Source: Collybiopsis luxurians FD-317 M1 (taxonomy: Eukaryota; Basidiomycota; Agaricomycetes; Agaricales; Omphalotaceae). Taken from it: a DNA stretch of 26,277 bases. Positions 1 through 10,130 of the stretch are shown piece after piece (position 1 is the stretch's first letter; every line of letters begins with the position of its first letter). Location of the stretch: the NCBI GenBank assembly GCA_000827265.1, contig KN834899.1, positions 18,160 through 44,436 of the forward strand, in the 5' to 3' direction. A program made the translations under genes and the position numbers. A model generated the notes under the pieces. That model was not told the origin of the DNA, did no database searches, and saw only the letters and a list, made by a program, of their open reading frames with translations.

Positions 1-2
1 TT

Positions 3-3000
3 GTAAGTGAACAAGAAAGACAGCATCAAGAACAAGAATGCCAAAGAGCAGCGAGAGCTACAAGGTTCCAGAGAAGAGAGGAGCAACATGGAGCTTCTAT
101 ACTGGATGACCACTCAGTTTCATCAGCACCTGCGAGAGGTGCCATACCCTCAAGAATGGGGGAAATTTTGGAACATAATGATAGAGACCCATTTGACCTG
201 GAAAATCCTGTCGAACATGGGTCTCCTCATGTTCCAGGACACCTGGTCTTGACACCATATGTTTTGAGTCACTCCCAGCAAGGTCAGCCATATCATATGG
301 CAACTAGAGCTGACTCGAGGCTAGCCATGAGGCCAACACAAAGTGCCCCAATAACACCCAAAAAAGGAAGGGAACAAGAAACAATTCATTTATTGGAATT
401 AACTTGTTCCCCAGAAGATCTTCAAGGCTTTAGTGTGGGAGTCAGCTTGACACACCCCTTCCACATGCCAACTCATCCTGAGAATGAGGATTATTATGAA
501 GATATCGGCATATCTCCAATGACACAATACACATCTATAGGGGCAAGATGCGAGGTCATCTCCCCATTAGAACATATCAGATGTCCACTTCCTCTCACAC
601 TGAGAGAAGAAGAATCTAAATTTGCATTGCAACAATCAGAATGAGAGATGAGTCAGGGGTTATACTCATTGGATCCACTCTCATTAAGGGGCCCACACTC
701 TCCATTCAATTTAAAATGGTCTACTCTGATAGTAGAAAGTGATGCAATACAGGCTCAGGGATTGTTGAGCCCAATCCCCAATATAGGTAGAAGAACCATC
801 TCGTCGCTGGAGTAAAGCAGTCCGTTACCTGCTCCTCCAATGACAGAAGAATTCATGAAGGAGACACAGAATTGGAACTGCGAGAGTTCCTTAATGTCCC
901 CTCCCTACCAGAATGTTTGTGTCATACTGTTGACAGAATTAACACATCAATTGGTTGATTTACTTCAAATCAATCAATGCACACGTTTCGAATTAATAAA
1001 GGCAATGCAATATTATATTCGAATTATTAATGGTCGAGACCTGGAAATAAAGGACAATTTCTGGGTACTAGCTGCCTATTTTTGGAAACATTTAATGCAA
1101 CGACCTTCCCAGTTACCTAATGGGATAAATAATGAAATATTCCAGTTGAAAGAAGTATACAAAGGAGCCCTATGGCTATCACAGCTGATTATGGATTCTG
1201 AACAAATGGAAATGGTGAATGAGGCCACCATGAGGTGTCTCAAGTCAATACAAAATTGTGAATTGATTTCCCACTCAATACAATAGTGGACAATGAAGAG
1301 AGGAAAACTCTGAACTCTCCTACATTATCACTATTAGATAAAGTGGAACAAGGATAATCTGCGAGAGCAGACGACCTTATTGGGGGTTACAGTTATACAA
1401 GTCAATTTCAGGACCAGCAGAAAATAGCTCAGGTGGCAAAGGAGTATTGTAAATCTATGGGAAATACTAATACTCCAAGTTATGAGGATCTGGAAGAGTC
1501 GAGGTGACTTCCACCCACTGAACTGGACTGCAGGCTGCTAATAGTACCCAAAGAAAGGGGTGAACACCAGGTGAGGACAGCCGACAGGGTTTGGGAACTC
1601 AAACCCTCCTCAGGAAAGGCTTGAAGGGAGGAGAATGAATTCTTTTCAGAAGGAACTGTGAGATGTTTGGCATTGCAAAATGCCAGCGACATGCTGATGA
1701 GTGCAATAAATCCTCGAGACAAGGATATTTGCCTAGTGAAACAATACAAGGAGAGAATCCATGGGGATGTGGGAGGCTCCTGGGTAATAAAAGCCCAGGT
1801 GGAATCAGTGACAGATGAGCTGGAAGCTGCTAAGACCACAGGGGATCCTCATACAAGCCTCGAAATGCAAACCAAGCAGGAGATTTTCTCTCCTAGAGCT
1901 GAACATTTGCAAGCTGGAAGCTCAAAAGTACATATTGGAGGAGAAATTCCTCTCAATGCAGCTCTACGATTGGAAAGATGGGCTGCCCAAGACAAGTATG
2001 CCATATCGACAACTCATTTTGCTAATGAAACTCACCCTGTGGGCCAATATCCCAAACAAATGGTGACAGAGCCCAATTTGGGATGCTCTTTATGGCCAAA
2101 TCATTTAGGATTCAGGACTGATGGTCTGACATACCATAGGAGAGAAACACCCAAAGCTTTCCATGAGAATAATTGCTTGGAAGGACCCAGTTGGAATGCC
2201 AGGGGTTTGGTAAATTCCCCAAATACTACTGGACTGGGAATTCCTTTCTCATCTCAATATTCAGATCCTGGAAACATGGCCTGAGTTGGTGAACAGCAAA
2301 ACCAATGGTAGACATTGGGACCAAGTCAGGTAAAACAGTGGAATATGGCATATGCCCCACCTTCAGGGAAAAGGAACGAATTTGAGAATGAAGGATTTAA
2401 CTTTGTGAGAAGTCAAGATGACTGGGACCTCTCATTTTCTGAAGACCAGCTTCACCCTTCAGCTCTTGAGATGCATCACCCAATGCCCCCACTAGAGAAA
2501 AAGGAATTCACTCCCCTACGAAATATAAAGGGTATAGGAAAAGTGGTTAATCCTTTCGCTAGGGAATCAAGTTGCCAGATTTCCCAACCACTGAGAGCCT
2601 CAGAAGTCCTCCCCCAACAGCCTGCAATTCAACAGACAGTGCATGTCCCACCACCAGTAGTTGTGGAAACTGCTCCTCAGGATGCAGGATTAACTCCACC
2701 TGTATTTACAGCTGCCCCTAGGCAATACATCCATCCGACTGCCAGAAATTCTGACTTGATACCTGCAATCCCACATAGATCACCTGGATGAGTAACGAGT
2801 GATTATCACCCTATTGTCTCGATGCATCAGGATCCTGCAAGAGTTCCAGCTGAACAATATTGGAGATTGGGGACTCAAGAGTATAGACCCTACGTAGCTG
2901 AGCCAACATATGACTACTTGAATTGTGCCAGTACCTACAGGGGGTATGGAGGAGCAAAAGCTCCAGGAGGACCTCTGGGAGGACCTCCATATGGAGGAGT

Positions 3001-3331
3001 CACACAGATGGGAGGAATTAGTGATGGAAATTTGGAAAGAGAAAGAGGTAGTAGAAATGGCAGTTTTAGAGGGGGATCCAGAGGTGGTGGACCAGGGGGA
3101 CTGGGGGGACCAGGAGGGCCAGGTAGTCCAGGAGGACCACCCAATGATCCTGACAATTGGGGGTCAAATCACGACGCATATTGGCACCCGGCAAATGGAT
3201 GGGTAGCTGTATGAGGCCCCAGAGGCAAGAGAGGAGAACTGGGTCCTGCAGGATGAGATGCGAGTCAGATTCCAGAATTCAATCAGCGAAAAGATTGATT
3301 AAATAAGGAAGCAAAACTCGATGTCAAAAAA
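3..3331 (+). pseudogene. Gag N-terminal extension of element 1 (partial, broken)
   Basis: About 1,100 codons precede the recognisable capsid domain. The frame is open from base 3, changes once near 1265, then runs into gag. In-frame stops are TGA at 642, 1505, 1622, 2282, 2789, 3212, 3254 and 3296, TAA at 813 and 1355, and TAG at 2309. Composition suggests mostly disordered protein: Gln/Arg/Glu-rich at the start, Pro-rich around 2580-2780, and a Gly/Pro-rich segment with RGG-like and GGP repeats at about 2938-3160. I do not recognise a domain. It joins the capsid region without a new start codon being needed, so I treat it as the N-terminal part of gag. It could instead be a separate upstream gene fused by decay. 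An RNA-binding or condensate role for the Gly-rich part is inference only. Confidence 0.7.
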
Positions 3332-4458
3332 CCTGACCCTTTCGATGGTTCTGATAGGTGGGAATGGGAACCTTTCCTCTCGCAAGTCTGTCGCACTTTC
3401 ATGGCCAAACCTACTATCTACAAGAATGACTCAGATAAAATTGGTTTTGCTGTCTCATATCTGACAGGGGCAGCAGCTACTCACTACAATAATTTGCTAA
3501 AGCAGGAAGAGACTGGGATCCCTGTCCCTGCTCTCCGTACTTGGATTGACTTTGTTGCAGAATTCATGTTATATTTCAGATTATTCAATCCTGCTCGAGA
3601 TGCACAGGTGAAACTGGCCTGGATCAAGCAGATGGACAATGAATCATTTGCGACATTTATTATTCGATTCCAGGAGTATGCATTCAAAACGGGATACAAT
3701 GACACAGCATTAGTAGCAATGCTCTGAGGGGCAGTAACAAGGAGTCTTGACATTACAGTAGTGGCTCAAACTCATCCCCCTCAGAATTATCCACAATGGG
3801 TACAGCAATTCCAGGAGTTGGACAACTCAATTTGTGCAACCAATGCAGCTCATTCTCATGGAGGAAATTCTGGTTTTGGGATCTATAATCCTATGGCCCC
3901 ATTGAATCCTCAAAACTCTAACCCATGACAAGGATCCAATAACAATAACCCCCAGCAAGCAGGGGGTCAACAAGGTAGGAATCAAGGTAATTGGACCAAT
4001 CGACAAAGAGGAGCTGCAGCTTGGAATAGTAATGTAAATTCAGACAATATTAGTGGTACGGTATATGGACAATCTGAAGATGTCAGAATGGAAATAGTGG
4101 AGAAGGCTTAGAAAATCAGGGAGGAAATGACAGAGTCTTGAAAAACACAGGAGACAAAGAATTCCTACAGGTGATTCAAGCTGCCAGGACCCCTGAGCAA
4201 GTCAAAGAGTTCTGTCGATGTCATAAACTGGGACTCTGTTATTATTGTGGTGGATCAGATCATATTGGTAAAGATTGCAAGAATCGGGAGAATTGGGACC
4301 CTCCAAAAAATGGAACTTCAAGTATAAATAATCAACGAAGTGACCAGTTGAGGGCTGCAACCTTCACTCTAGAAGGGGACCCATCTAATGATGAGATTTG
4401 GAATGTCGAGATAGAAAATGACTCAGGAAAAGCAGAGGGGATTGCAGAGACACACTGA
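3332..4458 (+). pseudogene. gag: Gag capsid and CCHC nucleocapsid of element 1
   Basis: The capsid part at about 3340-3740 fits the retrotransposon gag family. It has a DPFDG start, an SYLTGAAATHY motif, and a W-F-F-F helical pattern ending in RFQEYAFKTGY. A Gln/Asn-rich linker follows (about 3930-4080). A zinc knuckle, CYYCGGSDHIGKDC, spans 4237-4278 with the exact C-x2-C-x4-H-x4-C spacing used to bind packaged RNA. In-frame TGA codons lie at 3725 and 3926. The frame changes near 4085, just before the nucleocapsid, and the nucleocapsid frame ends in TGA at 4456-4458, where protease begins in the -1 frame. Capsid assembly and RNA packaging are the family functions; this copy could not make an intact protein. 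Confidence 0.88.
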
Positions 4459-5270
4459 GAGCAGCCTGGAATGCAAAAAACCCTGCTCAAGCAGTCTGTC
4501 GTGGGGCAGTAATAGAAAAAACATCCCCAGCTTGTCTCTTGTCTTGCTCTAACAACTCATCTCTCATCTTGACACATTTTCCCTTCTCCAATTCCGAAAA
4601 TCTAAGCTATAATACTCTTATTGATTTAGGCGCGACTCATTCTTTTATCAATAAAAACCTTGCAGAAAAATTCCCAAAAAATATCTCTGATTTAGATACT
4701 CCAATTCCACTTGAATTATTCAATGGTCAGCCAACTTCGGCAGGGGATATAACAAAAATTTTTAAAGATACTATCAGCTTCACCAATGGTTCAATTCAAA
4801 CAGTCAAATTCCTAATTACCCAACTACACCCAACAGCTCCTATCGTGTTAGGTTTACCATGGCTCAAAGAATTCAATCCTGAAATAAATTGGAAGGATTT
4901 GACTTTGACATTCCAAGGAAGAGAATGAATTTCAGCTTCACTAGTTGATTTGTTCACTGGTACATGGAACTTGAATACTAGCGAGAAGCAGGAACCATCA
5001 GTCCCTGACTCAAAACATGAATCAGCCTATAATGAACAAGAAAATGTGGATGCAGACTTGTCAGTTTTGGAATTCAATGAATGGTTACTTTATATGAATT
5101 GGGCTAATGATTATGACAAGGATCTCAAAAAATGGAAAAATAAATACAATATAGGGGACAATGGAAATGGATACTCCAAGAAAGCATTGAAAACTTGGGC
5201 AGAAAGGATTGACAAAAGAAGTTCGAAACTGCCAGCATACAAGCAGAAACGGAGGTGGATATATAAATGA
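4422..5270 (+). pseudogene. pol: Aspartic protease and linker of element 1 pol
   Basis: This frame is open from 4422 and overlaps the end of gag by 37 nt. The retropepsin active site reads LIDLGATHSF, with the catalytic Asp codon at 4623-4625. The family usually has D-S/T-G; here Ser is Leu (TTA, one C-to-T step from TCA), which should cripple catalysis. A downstream VLGLPWLKEFNP motif is the second retropepsin landmark and supports the call. The charged linker after the domain carries TGA at 4926 and 5268, and the same frame continues into reverse transcriptase. In a working element this enzyme would cut the Gag-Pol polyprotein inside the particle. Confidence 0.87.
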
Positions 5271-6987
5271 GTTGGAAAATTGCATCAGGATTCTATTCCA
5301 CAAGGCCTGTTGACAAGGGTATTAAATATCTCAAAAACCTCTGCACTCCAGCAACAGAGAAGACATACGAAACGAGGGATGAAGATAGGAAAACCTGAAA
5401 AGGTTGAAAGGAGAATGGGTCCAAACCTCGCAGGCAAGGCAGTAAGTCTCATAAGTGCAGCTGCAATGGACACTATAATACAAGACAGGACACCTGCCTA
5501 TTTCCTGCATATCACTACACTCTCAAATCAAGTGAATAATGATGACATCACTAATATGGAAAAATCTGCAATTCACAAGTCGATTCGAGGAAATAGGGAA
5601 ACTACAGAAAAACTTCCGACAGAAGCAGAGACTGGAGAATCTCAAACAGACAAAGAAGAGATACTCAAACATGTTCCCGAGAAGTATCGAGACTTCTTGG
5701 ACATGTTCTCCCCAGGAGAGGCAAAGGTCTTACCTCCACACTGTCTGTATGATTTAAAAATCGAGACGGAAGGGGACTCAGCCCCTCCCTTTGGGAAACT
5801 CTATAACATGTCAGAAACAGAGCTAAAAGCCCTAAAGGATTATATCAATGATATGCTAGGGAAAGGGTTTATTAGAGCCTCCAACTTGCCTGCTGGGGCT
5901 CCAGTTCTATTCGTAAAAAAGAAGGACAGAAGCCTAAGGCTTTGTGTTGACTATCGGGCCTTAAATCAAATCACAAGGAAGAATAGGTATCCCTTACCCC
6001 TTATAGGTCCACTTGTCGACCAACTACGAAAGGCAAAATATTTTACAAAACTCAATCTGAGAGCAGGATATAACAATGTCCAAATAGTGGAAGGCCACAA
6101 GTGGAAAACAGCATTTTGTATGCAATACAGATCCTACAAAATGTTGGTCATGCCTTTTGGGTTAACAAATGCCCCTTCGGCTTTCCAATTTTTTATGAAT
6201 GACATTTTCCATGATTTACTGGATGTATGTGTGGTTATTTACTTGGATGACATTCTCATTTATTCAGATGACAAAAAAACCCATGAGGAACAAGTCCGAA
6301 AGGTATTACAAAGGCTACGAGACAACTACCTACATGTGAAACCAGAAAAATGCAGTTTCGATACTGACACAGTTGAATATTTGGGGGTAATAATAAATCC
6401 CAAAGGGGTGTCAATGGATCAGTCCAAAGTCAAAGCCATAACATCTTGGCCGGTTCCATGGAATATAAAAGAACTGCAGTCATTCTTGGGTTTTGCAAAT
6501 TTCTATCGCAGATTTATTGACAATTATAGCGGCATAATGAAAGCCCTAACTGCACTACTGCGAAAGGATGCCATTTGGCATTGGGACAAGTCATGTCAAA
6601 GTTGTTTCAATTTATTAAAAAATGCCTTTACACATGCCCCGGTGCTACGACACTTCGACCCAGAACTCCTGATTATTCTGGAATGTGATGCATCAGATTG
6701 GCAATAGCAGGAATATTGTCTCAGCTGGATCCGAAAACTGGAGAAATACATCCAATTGCTTTCATACTTGATCCATGATACCAGCAGAAATAAATTACAA
6801 TATTTATGACAAGGAACTACTGGCTATCGTGGAATGTTTTAAAGTTTGGAGAGCCTATTGTGACAGTTTGAGATTCCAAATCCAAGTTTACTCCAATCAC
6901 AATAACCTGCAATGGTTTACAACTACCAAACAGCTGTCAGTGAAACAAGCGAGGTGGTCAGAGGCCTTATCAGGATTCAACTTCTGA
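5271..6987 (+). pseudogene. pol: Reverse transcriptase and RNase H of element 1 pol
   Basis: Reverse transcriptase is clear: PVLFVKKKDRSLRLCVDYRA, NRYPLPLI, VMPFGLTNAPSAFQ, and the catalytic YLDD with its Asp pair at 6246-6251. Motif A reads FTKLNLRAGYNN: the catalytic Asp normally in KLDLR is Asn (AAT, 6054-6056). RNase H begins at ECDASD (about 6680), is frameshifted near 6703, meets TGA at 6769, and resumes with [19 protein letters not shown]. The later conserved Asp of the VYSDH-type motif is Asn (AAT, 6895-6897); element 2 keeps Asp there. The domain ends at TGA 6985. These enzymes copy RNA to cDNA and remove the RNA strand. Two catalytic Asp losses plus a frameshift make this copy dead. 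The family call is secure. Confidence 0.95.
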
Positions 6988-8679
6988 ATCAACTATAGAC
7001 CTGGAACTTTGGGAGCAAAACCAGATGCTTTGACGAGACGAGCAGATGTATACCCAAAGAAAGGAATCGATAGGGACTCTGCCAGAGCAGGAAGAGAGCA
7101 GATATTGATTCCTCTGGAACGACTCAATGCAGTATCGCTTTTGAATGAGGATTTCTTATTAGGACAGATTTGAAAGGCAGAACAAGATGAATTCATGCGA
7201 GACACAATAAAGCACATTTGAGAAGGAAAGATTAAAAATGTGGTATTTGAGAACAGGTTACTTAAATGACAAGGTCAGATATATGTCCCTAATGACACAA
7301 ACCTTCAATGAGACATACTATCTGCCTATCACAATCATGCACTCAGAGGACATCCGGGTGAGAAGAAAACAAAAAAGATACTCAATCAGTTGTTCTTTTG
7401 GAAAGGAAGCAGCAAAGATGTACACCACTATGTACAAAGCTGCCATACTTGTATAAGATCCAAGGCTAGAAGAACTCTCCGATATGGGAATCTGAAACCT
7501 CTACCCATTGGGCAAAGACCCTGGAGCTCAATTTCAACGGACCATATAGTACAACTCCCAAAAGCAGGAAAGGAACAATTTGATGCAATCCTAGTAGTAG
7601 TAGATTGGCTCACGAAACAAGCCATCTATATTCCCTGTCACATGACAGACACTGCAAAGGAATTTGCAAGACTATTCCTCAAAAATGTATTCTTGAAACA
7701 TGGGCTACCAGTGGATATTGTCTCAGATCAAGGAAGCTTGTTCATCTCCCAGTTTTGGAAGGAATTGTGTAAGATACTTGGTATCGAGTCTTGTCTCTCG
7801 ACAGCATATCACCCTCAAACAGATGGACAGACAGAGAGAACTAATCAAAGCCTCAAAGGATACCTAAGAATCTATATGTCCTACAACCAAGATGACTGGG
7901 ATGCCTTATTACCTATTGCAGAATTCATATACAACAACACACCCCATTCAACTACAGGATTAACACCCCTCTTTGCAAATAAAGGATACCATCCAAAACT
8001 TTCAATTAACCTTTCAAAGGTGAACAACTTGGAAGCAAACCAGTATGCTACCGAGTTAAAAGAAATACACAAATATTTAAAACAACAAATATACAAAGCA
8101 AATGAGGCAGCAGCAAATCAGTTCAATTGCCACCTTGCTGGAAATCCTGATTGGAAAAGGGGCAACCAAGTCTGGTTGGATATGGGTAACATCTGAACAA
8201 GAAGGCCTACCAAAAAATTGGATCACAAGTGGGCAGGACCATATACGATACTCAATAAAATAGGATCTCATGCCTATCGACTCAAGTTACCGGGGGACCT
8301 ACAACAAATCCATAATGTATTCCATGTTGATAGACTAAAACCCCACCATCCAGATCCTTTCCAGCGAGTCATATCGCCTCCCCCACCAATCTTCATTAAA
8401 GGGGAACCAGAATATGAAGTCGAGTTGATAAAAGTCAGTCATCCAATGGGAGAAACAGACAGAGGAATCCAGTATTTAATCAAATGGAAAGGGTATGACG
8501 AGGAGTCCTGGATTCCCTGGAAAGGTATGGTGGGAAGTATTGATCTGATTCATGAGTGGGAGAAAGCACATCCGAGGAAACAAAAGTTACCTCTTGAGCT
8601 CCTCAAAGAACTTGAAAGCCTAGCCCTGCAAGACAAGGAGGAAAGGGAGTTGAGACAAGCAGCTGAAGCTGTTATTTAA
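6988..8679 (+). pseudogene. pol: Integrase, GPY/F module and chromodomain of element 1 pol
   Basis: The frame continues from INYRPGTLGAKPDAL. The zinc-binding HHCC region follows (HNHALRGHPG ... CHTC, about 7330-7460). The catalytic core has Asp at 7540-7542 (STDHIV), Asp at 7726-7728 (DIVSDQGSLF) and Glu at 7834-7836 (TDGQTERTNQS). SDQG is SDRG in element 2, a CGA-to-CAA difference. The GPY/F module (WAGPYTILNKIG) and NVFHVDRLKPH follow. The chromodomain lies at about 8410-8580, with YEVE, YLIKWKGY and SWIPW supplying its aromatic residues. In the family, integrase inserts the cDNA and the chromodomain directs it to modified histone H3. TGA codons at 7171, 7219, 7267, 7309 and 8194 interrupt the frame. 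The stop at 8677-8679 ends pol. Confidence 0.95.
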
Positions 8680-8712
8680 TCGGGAGAAATGACTCTCGAA
8701 ATTGAAACCTCA

Positions 8713-8730
8713 ACCTTAAAGGGGGGGTAA
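8713..8730 (+). other. Internal polypurine-tract copy after pol
   Basis: ACCTTAAAGGGGGGGTAA lies 34 bases after the pol stop. It matches ACCTTAGGGGGGGTAA at 12250-12265, the tract directly before the 3' LTR, with only two extra A bases. In LTR retrotransposons such a tract primes plus-strand DNA just upstream of the 3' LTR, so finding one here as well means the antisense block sits between two copies. Whether it still primes is unknown. Confidence 0.8.
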
Positions 8731-8885
8731 AAGCAATACTTCAAGTTTTCATTTCCAATTTCTTGACACGTTTCTCTCTATTATTATCAAAAATCATAAC
8801 AAATTCATAATTCCATTTCAGGGAAATAAAGCATACAGTGGGCATAGATTGGGATATACAGGTACAGAAGGCTGGAATGGAAGGA
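8731..8885. other. Spacer between pol and gene B
   Basis: An AT-rich 155-bp stretch between the internal polypurine tract and the stop codon of minus-strand gene B. It is probably the 3' untranslated region of gene B; reading minus, a CTTTATTTCC stretch is present but no clear polyadenylation signal. Confidence 0.5.
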
Positions 8886-9893
8886 CTAATCAAAGGACAA
8901 CTCAATTAATTTGTCATGTTTGGCTCGAATGTCGAAAGGGATTCCAAATACTTCCTCCAGTTCCTGGGCATATAAATCCTCAACACACTTGATCTCCATC
9001 TGCTCCCATATATCCTGCAAGGTCAGAGCCATATGGAGGCTGGGATCCGCCAATTCATCTTCATTCTTTTCAACCAACGAATAGGTCAAAGGATCCTCCC
9101 CAGTGCGAACAAAGTAGGCATTAGGGTGACCAGACAAAAAGATCACTACAGGAGATGTATTGTGAGTCTCGACGAGAGTACTGGGAAGGGAAGTGGTATC
9201 AAGAGAAGGAACAAAATTGGATAGGGAATTGGGAGTAGAGTCACTCTTCATCTTGAAAGGAAAGGATTCAGATGAAGGACCACCCCATATGTCCATAGGG
9301 GCAACGGTGCTAGTAGTCACTGGTTCCAAGGGCAGATCTCCAATATTCAAGAGACAATGAAGCTCCTTGTAAATGCTGTGAAATTGAGATAATTCAACTC
9401 CACACCCCTGGGCCAAAGCTTCAGCAGCAAGTTGGAGGTTGTGGGACTCAACGAGAGAGTCTCACAACTCCTTAATAACCCAATCTTGCTCCTTAATGGC
9501 CACTTCAGCAGTTTTGTGAAGATATCTGGCCTCCTGGGTGTCTCGCTAGGAAGGATCAGTGAGCCATGGAAACCCTACGACAAGTTGAAAAGACATACAG
9601 ACAACTCGAGCATCTTATCTCCAAATTCCTGTGTGGTTCGACTCAAGAGTTCTCGCAACTTGTGGATCTCATTGGATTGACCCTTGACAACCCTCTGCAG
9701 TCACCCAAACTCACAACAAGCTTGGTTCACAAGGATGTCCTGATCAGGTACGACTTGAGAAATACTCTCAGCAGCATCAACAAGATGATCTAGGAACAAA
9801 GCAGAGTCAAAGGGAGAAGGGGAAGCCACAACAAGGGAGGATCTTGAAATGAGGATAGAGAAATAGTCTTGAAAAGTGTCCTTTTATCAAGAC
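8886..9893 (-). pseudogene. Gene B: antisense coiled-coil protein in element 1 (5' end unresolved)
   Basis: A minus-strand gene facing pol tail to tail. Two exons are supported: about 9893-9599 and 9545-8886, joined across a 53-nt intron (9598-9546, GTATGT donor, CCTAG acceptor) that keeps the frame. The N-terminal part reads FLDHLVDAAESISQ and continues into a long heptad-like helix (NEIHKLRELLSRTTQEFGDK, then RDTQEARYLHKTAEVAIKEQ), suggesting a coiled coil. The C-terminal half is Ser/Pro/Thr-rich and acidic, ending in LIELSFD. TGA codons at 9703-9701 and 9464-9462 interrupt the frame. The start is unclear; an acceptor-like TTCCTAG near 9805 could mean a missing upstream exon. Gene B is about 240 bp from the end of gene A and could be a second gene or the continuation of a longer one. 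I recognise no family. Confidence 0.6.
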
Positions 9894-10130
9894 AAGGATG
9901 CCCAATATGAACCTAATAAGGGACAAAATGTGCAGCCACATGCATACACCTCATGGAAATTTTTGAATACTTCGATTCTCAGGAGATCTCTTATTTTGAA
10001 CCCAGGCCAATTTCTTATTCACACAAAGGAGGGGCCCAAAAAAGAAAGAAAAGATTTAATTCAGAAGGAAGTACAAAAAATTTGGAATAGGGAGCTATCT
10101 AGATACAAGAAAATTATGAGCCAAAAAGTC
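9894..10130. other. Spacer between antisense genes A and B
   Basis: About 240 bp separate the stop of gene A from the first supported codons of gene B. No convincing coding frame runs through it on either strand. It may hold the gene A 3' untranslated region and the gene B promoter or first exon, but I cannot place either. Confidence 0.4.

Noticed and set aside
2935..3156. Pro-rich open frame on the minus strand
   Set aside because: It is the complement of the Gly-rich gag segment; low-complexity GGN codons leave the opposite strand open without implying a gene.
3..8679. TGA read as a sense codon (code change or Arg insertion)
   Set aside because: The same regions also have frameshifts and lost catalytic Asp residues, which fit decay. 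Pol frames end normally at their own stops, and no fungal nuclear code reads TGA as Arg.
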